Of a DNA stretch of 60,187 nt, positions 48,865-57,756 are shown in pieces. The stretch is taken from contig UQMM01000012.1 of NCBI GenBank assembly GCA_900542165.1, positions 1-60,187 of the forward strand, written 5' to 3'. A program made the translations under genes and the position numbers. How positions within the stretch are numbered: the first letter of the stretch is position 1; each line of letters begins with the position of its first letter. The DNA is from an uncultured Collinsella sp. Lineage in GTDB: Bacteria; Actinomycetota; Coriobacteriia; Coriobacteriales; Coriobacteriaceae. The notes beneath the pieces are model-generated. The model was given only the letters and a program-made list of their open reading frames with translations, was not told the origin of the DNA and did not search any database.

Positions 48865-50748
48865 ATGGGTACCCGCGAGCGACATATCGGCCACGCGGCC
48901 GCCCGATCCGCTCCCGTGGCGGATCCCAGGGGCGGCAGGCTCTTCGCCATGCCGCGATTCCTTGTTGGCATAACACATCAGGTGTACCGCCACCGCGTCT
49001 TTGCTATCGCCGGTGTCATCACCGCGCTGTTCCTCATGCTTTTGGCAGTCTTGCCGGCGCTGTTCGCCTTCGACCCCAAACTTTCTAACGCCGTGCCCGC
49101 CTATAGCGAGGTGTCCGAAGAGGTTGTGGATGCGCTCGTCCATTCGAGCTCTCTCCCGCCGCTTGTCGCCGCAATTATATTTTCGATCTGGGGCGTATCG
49201 GTCTATCTGCGCTGTTTGGACTATGTGTTGCGCCGCCGCCTTGTTGCCATCGCCTCCGTCTGCGCCCTGTGGATGATCGAAGTCATTCTCAAGTACAAGT
49301 CGTTCACGCCGTTCTATGCCACCGTGCTGTGGTACCTGTACTACGTGCCCATGACGCTCATTCCGCTGCTCTACCAGTTGTGTGGTCTGCGCCTTGCGGG
49401 CCTGGAGCAACACCGCCTGGGTCGCCGCTACTGCGCCGCGCTGTGGATTGTGGCCATCCTGCTTATCGGATTTGTGCTCACCAACGATTTTCACCAGCAG
49501 GTCTTCCGCTTTGACCGTACGAGCGACACCTGGAGCAACGATTACACGTACGGCTGGGGTTATTTCGCCGTCTTAGTGTGGACGGCCTTTAACTTCGTGA
49601 CCTTTTTTATCCTTGTTGGTCGGTCCTCGTCCTTTCGCATCCAGCGTTTCTCGGGTACGGCGGCGCTCGTACTGCTGGGTGGCGCATTCTTTGCCATCTC
49701 GTATGCGTTGCGCGTGCCCTGGGCATGGAAGCTCAACTTTTCGCTCGTCTATTGCGTTCTGTGCGTGGTGGCGATGGAAATCTGTCTCGATTGCGGTGTC
49801 ATTCCGTCATATCACGACATTGCCGGCATTTTCGACACCTTGCCGCTTGACCTCAAAGTTCTAACGCGCGACCTGCAGGAAGTCTATGTCACGCCAGTGT
49901 CAAAGCCAATGCCGGTAGGCGTGCGCGAGGAGTTGCGGGCCCAGGCGCACGGCCGCGCCCATGCCTTTGCCGTGGCGTCCGATCCCGATGTGATGTACCG
50001 CGCCTTTCCACTGCTGGGCGGATCGGCCCTGCTTGCCCAAGACGTGTCGGATCTCAACGAGCTTAACCGTGAACTGGCACATCGTCGCATGGAGCTGCAG
50101 CGTCAAAACGAGCTGCTCGCCGCCGACTACGACCTTAAGACGCATTTGGCAGATCAAGAGGCCGAGACCTTGCTGGTCCAAGACGTGGACCAGGCGCTTG
50201 CCCGCGCGCTCAAAGGGATGTACGACTTGCTGAGCTCGCTGCCGCCGTTGACCGACGAGGCGTCTTCGCACGAGCGTTACCGCATGCTGCAGCGCGCCAA
50301 GATGCTCGTCGCCTATTGCAAGCGCAAAGGGTCGCTCACGTTGGCACAGCACGGGGAGAGCGGTTTTGATCGTGACCGCATTCAGCTCATTGCCAACGAG
50401 CTCGCAAGTGACCTGCGCACCATCGATGTCGATTGCGCCTCGATTATCGCCATACGGCGCCCGATGCACGCCAGTACAGTAAGCGCCCTGCACGACTGCG
50501 TGTATGACTTTGCGTTTTTTGCCTACACCACCGACCATCCGGCGCTTATGTATCACTTGGGCGACCATGACCGATGCAGTGTCGAGCTGCGCGCCACGCT
50601 TTTTTCCAACGATGATGAAGATCTTTCGCAGACGCCCGCTGCACAAGAGCTCGAAAGCGCTCTGCAAGGGCGCAACGTGGCATACCGCCTTGAGGGCGAA
50701 CCCGGCCAGTTGCGTATGATCGTTTTGATGCCGCGGGCGGGTGAGTGA
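48865..50748 (+). CDS. Seven-helix membrane sensor, histidine-kinase-like but lacking kinase motifs
   Basis: 627 residues from the ATG at 48865. Seven to eight transmembrane helices lie at about residues 40-330, with FTPFYATVLWYLYYVPMTLIPLLYQLC typical of the histidine-kinase 7TM sensor region, given here in parts as FTPFYATVLWYLYYVPM. After that come a PAS-like segment (about 350-420), a coiled coil and a C-terminal alpha/beta region. No phospho-acceptor H-box, N-box or G-box can be found. It overlaps the next gene, a true kinase, by a few bases. Most likely a sensory partner or pseudo-kinase in one signalling complex with the two downstream products. Confidence 0.75.
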   Translation: MGTRERHIGHAAARSAPVADPRGGRLFAMPRFLVGITHQVYRHRVFAIAGVITALFLMLLAVLPALFAFDPKLSNAVPAYSEVSEEVVDALVHSSSLPPLVAAIIFSIWGVSVYLRCLDYVLRRRLVAIASVCALWMIEVILKYKSFTPFYATVLWYLYYVPMTLIPLLYQLCGLRLAGLEQHRLGRRYCAALWIVAILLIGFVLTNDFHQQVFRFDRTSDTWSNDYTYGWGYFAVLVWTAFNFVTFFILVGRSSSFRIQRFSGTAALVLLGGAFFAISYALRVPWAWKLNFSLVYCVLCVVAMEICLDCGVIPSYHDIAGIFDTLPLDLKVLTRDLQEVYVTPVSKPMPVGVREELRAQAHGRAHAFAVASDPDVMYRAFPLLGGSALLAQDVSDLNELNRELAHRRMELQRQNELLAADYDLKTHLADQEAETLLVQDVDQALARALKGMYDLLSSLPPLTDEASSHERYRMLQRAKMLVAYCKRKGSLTLAQHGESGFDRDRIQLIANELASDLRTIDVDCASIIAIRRPMHASTVSALHDCVYDFAFFAYTTDHPALMYHLGDHDRCSVELRATLFSNDDEDLSQTPAAQELESALQGRNVAYRLEGEPGQLRMIVLMPRAGE

Positions 50749-50750
50749 CG

Positions 50751-52244
50751 ATGCAGATTCCGCTCATCCTTCCCCAAATCGTTGCGCTCGATGTTGTCTT
50801 TGCCCTGGCTGCTTGCCTGCAGACGATCCACGTCCCGCTCATCGTATCGCGCCGCTCGTCCTATAACCGTAAGGTGATTTGTGCCTACGAGGCGAGCCTT
50901 GTGCTTCACCTAGTTATTTCGGCGCTCATCTTGTTCGCGTCGTCTGGTTCGTATCTGGTGGCGCCGCTTGGCGTTTGCGCCAGGGCAATGGGCGGAGTGC
51001 TGTGGCTCAATGCCGCGGTCTTTGCCTATGGCGTGGTACTTATGGTGCACTATCGTCGCCCCGTCATGCTGGTCGAGCTGCTGCTTGTTGTCGCCGTTAC
51101 ACCGCCGGTGGTTTTTGCCATGGGCTCGGCGTGGACCGTTGTCCTTATCGCAGAGGGAGCGTTCTTCCTGTTCCGTTCCATCGCGGCGCTCTTGATGGAC
51201 ATCCGTAACCGCCAGGAGGACATCACCGCGTTCTCGACGATCGAGACCATCAACGTGATTCCCGTGGGCATCCTGTATCTGGACCCGAGGGGCCGTCCGT
51301 TGCTCATGAACCGCTGCATGCGCAAAAACCTGGTGGAACTTCATATGCCCACCGATCTGCGCGACATGAGCGGCACATGGAACGACCTGCGCAAGCTTAG
51401 CATGCAAATGCCCGAAAGCAGTAGGAACCGTGTGCGGATTAACTTGGACCGTTTTGGTGAGGCTCGCACAGTAATCGAGATTTCTCCCGCCGAGATTCGC
51501 CTATTTGTGCACGACGAGGTTATGGTTTCGGGCCGCCTCTTTGAACGCATTATCGGACTGGATGTGACGGAGTATGCGCATGCCCACGACCGCCTGGCGC
51601 AAGCCAATCACCTGCTTGAGCTTGCGGGCAAAGAACTCCAGGCCCAGATCGAAGAAGTCAAAAAAGTTGCCGACAATGCGGCCTACCTGCGCATGCGTGC
51701 CCGTGTGCACGACGTGATCGGGCAGCGTCTGTCCATCCTCCATCGTTATCTGGAGGAGGGGCGCCTGGATGACGAGTCACTCGAGCAGATCGACCCGCTG
51801 CTGCGCTCAATCGCTGCCGATCTGCGCAGCGGGGGCGACACCGAACCGGCAGAGCAACTGGGCGATATCGTCCATGCCTTTGGCCTGGTGAGCGTGCAGA
51901 TCGATGTGGAGGGCGAGCTGCCAAGCGACGCGCGCGTCGCCGCAGCCTTTCTGCAGATTATCCGCGAGGCCTCGACCAATGCCACCAAGCATGCACAGGC
52001 CCATCAGGTCCATGTGCGCCTGCGGCAGGAGACGTCGGAAGACGGCGCTGTTGCGCGGATGGCCGTTTCTAACGACGGCGCGCCTGCACCCGTATCGTAT
52101 CGTGAGGGAACGGGTATCCCAGGTATGAGGCATGTCGCACAGAATCTGGGCGGCAGCCTGGAAGTCCATACCGCCCCGCCCTTCACGCTTACGGTGTCCA
52201 TCCCGCTCGCCTCCAACGCTACGGTCCAAAGGAGAAGTTCATGA
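50751..52244 (+). CDS. Membrane sensor histidine kinase (NarL-partner type)
   Basis: 497 residues from the ATG at 50751; a GTG at 50745 is an alternative. Five to six helices lie in residues 5-145, then a PAS-like domain (about 165-265) and a coiled coil. H320 sits in MRARVHDVIGQRLSILHRYLEE (HisKA_3-like variant), split from the N-box IIREASTNATKHA and the glycine motif GTGIPGMRHVAQNLGG. It would phosphorylate the response regulator whose start overlaps its stop (ATGA). Confidence 0.85.
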   Translation: MQIPLILPQIVALDVVFALAACLQTIHVPLIVSRRSSYNRKVICAYEASLVLHLVISALILFASSGSYLVAPLGVCARAMGGVLWLNAAVFAYGVVLMVHYRRPVMLVELLLVVAVTPPVVFAMGSAWTVVLIAEGAFFLFRSIAALLMDIRNRQEDITAFSTIETINVIPVGILYLDPRGRPLLMNRCMRKNLVELHMPTDLRDMSGTWNDLRKLSMQMPESSRNRVRINLDRFGEARTVIEISPAEIRLFVHDEVMVSGRLFERIIGLDVTEYAHAHDRLAQANHLLELAGKELQAQIEEVKKVADNAAYLRMRARVHDVIGQRLSILHRYLEEGRLDDESLEQIDPLLRSIAADLRSGGDTEPAEQLGDIVHAFGLVSVQIDVEGELPSDARVAAAFLQIIREASTNATKHAQAHQVHVRLRQETSEDGAVARMAVSNDGAPAPVSYREGTGIPGMRHVAQNLGGSLEVHTAPPFTLTVSIPLASNATVQRRSS

Positions 52245-52864
52245 TCCGTGTCCTTATAGTCGAAGACCAGGCCATCCTGCGCGAGAGCCTGGCGCGCTCC
52301 GTTGGCGACCAGCCCGATATGACCGTTGTCGCCGCGATCGCCGACGCCTCGGATGCCTTGGGTGTCGCGCTCAAGGAGTGCCCGGACATGATACTGATGG
52401 ACGTGTGCACCGAGCACGATTCCAACGGCATCGTGGCGGCGGCGCGCATCAAAGAACAACTGCCCGAGTGCCGCGTCATTATCATGACGGGTATGCCCGA
52501 GATCACCTTTGTGGACCAGGCGCGCGAGGCGGGCGTCGATAGCTTTGTGTACAAGAACGTCGGTATCGATGAGCTGTTCGCCGTGATGCGTTCCACGTTG
52601 GCGGGCTACTGCACGTTTCCCAAGCCGCCCGAGAGCATTTTTTCGGGCACGGCGGCACTCGACGATGTCGAGCTGTCGATTTTGCGCCTTGCCTGCGAGG
52701 GCAAGAGTCGCCGCGAGATCGCGGCCGAGCTGTTTATGAGTGAGGGCACCATCAAGCGCCGCATTTCGGAGATCCTCAACAAGACCGGCTACGACAACAT
52801 CATGCGCCTGGCCGTGCATGCGGTGACCGAAGGCAGCATCGTCCCCAATATGGAGCGCCCGTAG
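52241..52864 (+). CDS. LuxR/NarL-type response regulator
   Basis: 207 residues. Receiver with acidic pair E8-D9, phospho-acceptor D54 (ILMDVCTEHD), T84 (IIMTGMPE) and K107 (VYKN). The C-terminal helix-turn-helix is LSILRLACEGKSRREIAAEL and EGTIKRRISEILNKTGYDN. It is the third gene of the tightly overlapped sensor operon; targets are not obvious from context. A strong hairpin follows. Confidence 0.9.
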   Translation: MIRVLIVEDQAILRESLARSVGDQPDMTVVAAIADASDALGVALKECPDMILMDVCTEHDSNGIVAAARIKEQLPECRVIIMTGMPEITFVDQAREAGVDSFVYKNVGIDELFAVMRSTLAGYCTFPKPPESIFSGTAALDDVELSILRLACEGKSRREIAAELFMSEGTIKRRISEILNKTGYDNIMRLAVHAVTEGSIVPNMERP

Positions 52865-52899
52865 TCGGTGCGCCGCCCGTGTTCCGGCGCCGTAAAGAT

Positions 52900-52940
52900 A
52901 GGCCGCCCGCCGTTTCGCATCTAAAAACGGCGGGCGGCCT
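52900..52940 (+). terminator. Terminator of the three-gene signalling operon
   Basis: AGGCCGCCCGCCGTTT (52900-52915) pairs with AAACGGCGGGCGGCCT (52925-52940). Confidence 0.75.
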
Positions 52941-52971
52941 GCTTGTATGGGCAGTGCTGTCGACGCAAGGC

Positions 52972-53006
52972 GGCGGGGCCGCAGGATCATTTCCTGCGGC
53001 CCCGCC
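52972..53006. terminator. Hairpin between convergent genes
   Basis: GGCGGGGCCGCAGGA (52972-52986) pairs exactly with TCCTGCGGCCCCGCC (52992-53006). It probably ends the minus-strand lipoprotein transcript. Confidence 0.7.
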
Positions 53007-53056
53007 TGACATGTGCGCGGATGTGTCCGCCAATCCGCGGCTATCGGTGTCCGCCG

Positions 53057-53899
53057 TTACGCGATGGTTGCGCTGTAGGAGGCGACGTCCTCGTAGGAAT
53101 CGGTCAGGTAGGCGTCGATGCCGATGGTCGTGTTGACTAGGTCGTCAAGGCTGTCAAGCTCGCCGCTCGAGAACGTGAATTCCTCGGTGGCGCTGGTGCC
53201 GGGCATCAGGTTAGCCGAGAACCAGGGTTCCTTCATAGTGCCGTTGACGTTGGTCTTGCCGGAAGGAGCGTAGAAGGTCAGGTCCTTGTCGCTCTTGTTG
53301 GTGATGTTGACGACAAAGCCGATGTCGCCCCAGTCGTCCTTGAACTTCTCGGTGATGGTGATGGTGCACAGATCGTCATCGGCGACGGTGACGGCGGGGG
53401 AGATTTCGACACTCTGGACGTCGTCGTCTTCGACGGCCTCATCGACCTCTTCTTCCTTCTCGGCCGCCTCGCGATCCTTCTTCACCGTGCCGGACAGATC
53501 CTTGTCGGACTTGGTGAAGATAAGCTTGTCGCCTTCCACCTCAAGGACGAGCTTGTCGTCCTTGAGCTTCAGGTCGTGCGACTCATCTTCGGCGGTGATC
53601 GTTACGGTGGTGGCGTCCTTGGCCTCCCATTTCAGGTCGGCGACCTCAAGGAACATATCGAGGACGCCTGTGCCGTCCTCGTCGAGGATCAGGACGCAGT
53701 TGAGGCCCCACTCCTTGAGCATATCCATGTACTCATCGGTGAGCTCTTCGCCATCCAAGGTTCCACCCGAGTACTGCCAGCTGCCGACGAAGTTGGCCTT
53801 GGGGTCCTTGCCGCCGCCGCTGCAGCCCGTCAGGGCAAAGGCGAGCGCCAGGACGCATGTCAGGAATGCGAGTGCGGACTTTTTGAACGTTGTCTTCAT
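53057..53899 (-). CDS. Secreted lipoprotein, function unknown
   Basis: 280 residues from the ATG at 53899 after AAGGAGG. Type II signal peptide with lipobox LTGC and lipidated C26. Two parts: residues 30-145, beta-rich with a GSWQYSGGTLDGEELTDEY start and many Asp/Lys (a DUF5640/lipocalin-like pattern), and residues 165-280, immunoglobulin-like (VVNITNKSDKDLTFYAPSG; a DUF4352/DUF5067-like pattern), joined by an acidic linker. It lies downstream of three genes for a putative membrane-stress complex on the same strand. Gap 80 bp. Confidence 0.75.
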   Translation of the reverse strand: MKTTFKKSALAFLTCVLALAFALTGCSGGGKDPKANFVGSWQYSGGTLDGEELTDEYMDMLKEWGLNCVLILDEDGTGVLDMFLEVADLKWEAKDATTVTITAEDESHDLKLKDDKLVLEVEGDKLIFTKSDKDLSGTVKKDREAAEKEEEVDEAVEDDDVQSVEISPAVTVADDDLCTITITEKFKDDWGDIGFVVNITNKSDKDLTFYAPSGKTNVNGTMKEPWFSANLMPGTSATEEFTFSSGELDSLDDLVNTTIGIDAYLTDSYEDVASYSATIA

Positions 53900-53979
53900 G
53901 GTGTCCTCCTTTATCGAACGAAACCCATAGAAGCAAATGCGGGGGTGGCGGATCCCCCGCCAATTACCAGATAGAGGGG

Positions 53980-55221
53980 CTAGGGCCGGGGCGTTCCGCA
54001 GTTGCTGCAGAACTTGCCGCCGTTTTCGCTGCCGCAGTTGGGGCAGAACCACTTGGCCGGTGCCGGGGCGGGTGCGGGACTACCGCACTCGGAGCAGAAC
54101 TTGCCGGTGTTGGTGGCGCCGCAGCTGCAGGTCCATGCGCTGGCCGCAGGTGCGGCGGTGGGAGCCGGTGCGGGGGCGGGAGCCGGAGCCGGCTGCGGAG
54201 CAGCCTGCTGCTGTGCCTGGCCGGCGGCGAACAGCTGGCTGGCGTTCATGCCGCCCATGCCGCCCGCCATGCCCATGCCCATAAAGCCGGCCATCGCGCC
54301 GTTGGGGTTGGCCGCCGCGGCGCGCATCGCATCGCTCTGGGCGCTGGCGATGTTGGCGGCTGCCATGGTGGGATCGCGCATGACTGCGGCCTTCTGCAGG
54401 TCCTTGATCATCTGCTCGTCTTCTTGCGAGGCGGCGATGGAGTTGACGCCAAAGCTCACGATCTCGACGCCGCGCAGGTCGCGCCAGTCGGCCGAGAGGA
54501 CCTCGTTGAGCGCGCGGGCGAGCTCGGTGGTGTGACCGGGGATGGCGCTGTAGCGAATGCCCATCTCCGAGATCTTGGCAAAGGCGGGCTGCAGGGCGGT
54601 GAGCAGCTCGGACTTAAGCTGACTGTCGATCTTATCGCGCGTGTAGCTATCGGTCACGTTGCCGCACACGTTGGTGTAGAACAGCAGCGGATTGGTGATG
54701 CGGTACGAATACTCGCCGTTGCAGCGCACGGAGATGTCGACGTCCAGGCCAATGTTGTTATCGACCACGCGGAAGGGCACGGGCGAGGCGGTGCCGTACT
54801 TGTTGCCGATGATCTCCTTGGTGTTGATGAAGTAGACGCGCTGGTCCTTGCCCGCGTCGCCGCCAAAGGTAAAGCGGCTGCCGATATTGGCGAAGGTCTC
54901 CTTGATGGAATCGCCCAGGTTGCCGCTAAAGACGCTCGGCTCGCTGCCGGTATCGAAGACGAACTCACCGGGCTCCAGCGCGACTTCGATGATCTTGCCG
55001 TTTTGCACCACGAGCATGCCTTGTCCGTCGTTGACGGCGATGACCGAGCCGTTGGAGATGACGTTGTCCTCGCCGCGCGTGTTGGAGCTGCGGCCACCGG
55101 TACGTTTGCTGCCCTTGCAGGCCAAGACGTCAGCAGGCATCGATTCGCAGTAGATAAATTCCTTCCACTGGTCGGCCATGACGCCGCCGGCAGCTCCCAA
55201 TCCAGCTTTCAAGAGTCCCAT
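53980..55221 (-). CDS. SPFH-domain protein with two C-terminal zinc ribbons (YdjI-like)
   Basis: 413 residues. The N-terminus MGLLKAGLGAAGGVMADQWK and IYCESMPADVLACKG closely follows the Bacillus YdjI/virion-core family, followed by an SPFH (flotillin-like) domain to about residue 290, a Gly/Met/Ala/Pro-rich linker and two zinc ribbons (CSCGATNTGKFCSECG and CPNCGSENGGKFCSNCG). In Bacillus, YdjI works with PspA, YdjG and YdjH at the membrane. Here it follows two other zinc-ribbon genes on the same strand. GAAAGGAAG precedes the ATG. Confidence 0.88.
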   Translation of the reverse strand: MGLLKAGLGAAGGVMADQWKEFIYCESMPADVLACKGSKRTGGRSSNTRGEDNVISNGSVIAVNDGQGMLVVQNGKIIEVALEPGEFVFDTGSEPSVFSGNLGDSIKETFANIGSRFTFGGDAGKDQRVYFINTKEIIGNKYGTASPVPFRVVDNNIGLDVDISVRCNGEYSYRITNPLLFYTNVCGNVTDSYTRDKIDSQLKSELLTALQPAFAKISEMGIRYSAIPGHTTELARALNEVLSADWRDLRGVEIVSFGVNSIAASQEDEQMIKDLQKAAVMRDPTMAAANIASAQSDAMRAAAANPNGAMAGFMGMGMAGGMGGMNASQLFAAGQAQQQAAPQPAPAPAPAPAPTAAPAASAWTCSCGATNTGKFCSECGSPAPAPAPAKWFCPNCGSENGGKFCSNCGTPRP

Positions 55222-55269
55222 GGTGATCTTCCTTTCTCGTCAAAGGCCGGGTGGTATTGGTTGGATTGC

Positions 55270-56592
55270 TTAGTCGTCCTTGTCGTCTTTCATGACAACG
55301 GTGGTCTCGGTGTGGCTGAAGGTGTCGTGTTTCTCGGTCAGGTCGAGCTCGCCACAATACTCATCGGCACAGGTTGCTTCGTTGGCCGTCTTGAGCTGGC
55401 CTACCAGTAACACGTCTCCGATAATCACGATGATCAGCGGCGCGATGATATTGATAAGGATGCCCTCGATATCAAAGGTGAGGTAATCCGGATCGAAGGC
55501 GTATTCCCCCATAAAGAGAATCTGGGAGAGGATAAATCCGATCATAAAGAACAGCACCGAGGCGATGGCGAGCTTGGGCTTGGAGCAGGGGAGCTCGCCG
55601 ACCAAGCGGCCGGTCTGGCCATTCATGGCAAACAGGTAGCTCTTGCCGTTCCACGAGGTGGAGAGCATCCAGACGGGGAACAGGGCGTAGTCGCTGTCTT
55701 CCCAGGTGTAGTCGAGCTGCTTGCTTTCGACCGTGGCATCGTCGTATTCGTCGACGACGGTCTCGCGCAGGGCCGAGATTGTGCTTTCTTCCATGCGGCG
55801 CTCGGCGCGCGCCTTGCAAGTCTCGCAGTCCTCGTCGTAACGGTTGGCGATGTAGCCGGGCATATATGCGACCGAGAACGGACGCAGTGCGTCGTAGTCA
55901 AACGGCTCGATGGCGTCCATGTGGCCGTCGGGCATCTTGGATGATCCGTCGACGGGCACGCGCTTAAACGAGATATTGCCCTTGCGATAGGCATCGTAGT
56001 GGTCGGTGGTCGTGACGGTGCGGTCGGATTCCTCGGTCACGGTCTCGTTGGTCGCGTCAAAGTACACTTCGCCGTCAACGCGGGCGCCGTAGAGCCAAAA
56101 CGGCACGTAGACACCTTGGACCTCGTCGATGTGGTTGCCGGTGACAAAGCTCTTGGGCAGCAAGATCTTGCCCTTGTAGTGTTCCTTGAGTGCGGCCGTG
56201 ACGTCATCGCGCCCGAGCTTAAACGGAATCACCAGGTCGGGCGAGAAGTCGCCAGAGAGCTGGCCGGGCGCCACGGCGGAGTTGCCGCAGTACGGGCAGG
56301 TGGTGACGGCGACGGTGCCGTCGGACACGAGCTCGGCGCCGCACGACGAGCAGATGTAGCCGGCGTTTTGGGCGAGTTCCTGCACCGCGTCGTCGGCGAC
56401 GGGCTTGGGCGTTGCGGCTGCTGCATCGGCTTTGGCATCTGCCTTGTCCTGGCGCTCGCGATAGAGGGCCTCGACTTCTTCGACTTCAAAACGAGAATCG
56501 CAGTAGTCGCAGACGAGCTTTTGCTCGGCACTGGCAAAGTGAAGGGGGCCGCCACACGCGGGGCATTGATAGTTGACGCTCTCGAAGGCCAT
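55270..56592 (-). CDS. Zinc-ribbon membrane protein (YdjG/YdjH-like)
   Basis: 440 residues. N-terminal zinc ribbon CPACGG...CDYCDS, a second one CSSCG...CPYCGN at about 80-105, a long soluble beta-rich region containing CETCKARAERR, then two transmembrane helices near 345-400 and an acidic, His-containing tail. It resembles TFIIB-type zinc-ribbon membrane proteins linked with SPFH partners. Co-directional with and 48 bp upstream of the SPFH gene; part of the same operon. Confidence 0.75.
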   Translation of the reverse strand: MAFESVNYQCPACGGPLHFASAEQKLVCDYCDSRFEVEEVEALYRERQDKADAKADAAAATPKPVADDAVQELAQNAGYICSSCGAELVSDGTVAVTTCPYCGNSAVAPGQLSGDFSPDLVIPFKLGRDDVTAALKEHYKGKILLPKSFVTGNHIDEVQGVYVPFWLYGARVDGEVYFDATNETVTEESDRTVTTTDHYDAYRKGNISFKRVPVDGSSKMPDGHMDAIEPFDYDALRPFSVAYMPGYIANRYDEDCETCKARAERRMEESTISALRETVVDEYDDATVESKQLDYTWEDSDYALFPVWMLSTSWNGKSYLFAMNGQTGRLVGELPCSKPKLAIASVLFFMIGFILSQILFMGEYAFDPDYLTFDIEGILINIIAPLIIVIIGDVLLVGQLKTANEATCADEYCGELDLTEKHDTFSHTETTVVMKDDKDD

Positions 56593-56616
56593 GATCGGTC
56601 CTTTCGCTGCCGGAGG

Positions 56617-57354
56617 CTATGCGCCGATGGCGCCGCCGCAGTATTCGCAGCGCCCGCTGGCATCGGGAATGGTGGTGGCTCCGCAGAAGGGGCAGGTCAC
56701 CGCGGTCTTGGGGGCCTTGGCGGCCACGACGCTGTCGCGCGTCTCCTGACGCAGCTGCACCAGCGCATCGCGGACTTCGGTTGCCTGTCGCTTGGCCTCG
56801 CGATATTCGATGGAGCCGCGCTGATCGATGGTGGAGTCGTTCACGCGCAGGTTGATCTCGGTAAAGTACGGCGTGTTGACGTGGATGGTCAGATTAAAGT
56901 CGTAATCCAGGTCGTAGCGCGGCGGGTTGTAGCTCTCGCGCTCGCCGTCCTTGGTCTCGCGATAGATCTCGGTGCGCTGCTCGTCGATATCCATATCGCA
57001 GCCGAGTACCTGCGAGAACTCGATGATGTCGGGATTGGCGTCGCGCCAGCGGCTCTGCGAAGTGATGATCAGCAGGCCCGCGTCTTCATCGAGCATAATA
57101 TTGGTGCGCCCGGCAGAAAGCGTGCGCGTGGGGTTGAACGAAGACAGGCGCTCGGCGTTGGCCTCGCGGTAGGCGAGTTGCTCACGGATATCGTCCGCGG
57201 TGCTGGAGCGATAGCCGTGAAAGTAGGGGGAGAGCTTGCCGGCGCACTCTTTGCACAGGTAGCCTTCATTGATTTTTGTCTTACCTAGAAGTCCCAGCTC
57301 GGTACCGCAAATCGCGCACTCTTTCTTCTCGAACATCTTGTCAAAGAAGCCCAT
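56617..57354 (-). CDS. DUF4428 zinc-ribbon protein
   Basis: 245 residues, soluble. N-terminal DUF4428 zinc ribbon (CAICGTELGLLGKTKINEGY then CKEC), a central domain of about 150 residues and a C-terminal zinc ribbon (CPFCGATTIPDASGRCEYCGG). First gene of the four-gene minus-strand operon. It probably has a structural or scaffold role in the same membrane-associated complex. Its product and the SPFH product both end in zinc ribbons, suggesting interaction. Confidence 0.75.
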   Translation of the reverse strand: MGFFDKMFEKKECAICGTELGLLGKTKINEGYLCKECAGKLSPYFHGYRSSTADDIREQLAYREANAERLSSFNPTRTLSAGRTNIMLDEDAGLLIITSQSRWRDANPDIIEFSQVLGCDMDIDEQRTEIYRETKDGERESYNPPRYDLDYDFNLTIHVNTPYFTEINLRVNDSTIDQRGSIEYREAKRQATEVRDALVQLRQETRDSVVAAKAPKTAVTCPFCGATTIPDASGRCEYCGGAIGA

Positions 57355-57473
57355 GGCTGCCTCCCATCAACAGGTAGCGTGTGTCACTTTTGATGATGGG
57401 GGAGTGTGCGATCCTTCGCGATACCCAGACGGCTCAAGGAGTCTCCACAACTGGGACACATGGCCCATTTTTG

Positions 57474-57598
57474 ACTAGTCATTGGGGACGTTCTTAAACG
57501 ACTGGTCGCGGGGGACACTCTTTGTCGAAGGCGCTCGAAGGCACTCATTGGGGACGTACTTAAATGAGTGGTAGTTGGAGACACTCCTGGCCGAGCTA
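57474..57598. repeat. Second cluster of GGGGACG-type REP hairpins
   Basis: AGTCATTGGGGACGTTCTT..ACGACT (57474-57500), a GGGGGACACTCTTT unit (57503-57535) and CACTCATTGGGGACGTACTT..ATGAGTG (57541-57568), then a degenerate fourth. Same family as at 28655-28848 and 37219. Confidence 0.78.
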
Positions 57599-57756
57599 GA
57601 GATCGCGCGCGTTCCTTCTGGTCCATGCGGCTCAAAATCGCGGCGTGATGTGGACGGCTGGGGTCGAATTGGCAACATTTCGAGCCTGGCTTCGATATTG
57701 AGACTGGTTCTTTATTAAAATAGATTTCCAGACAATTGAGCGGCCGGGGGTTAACC

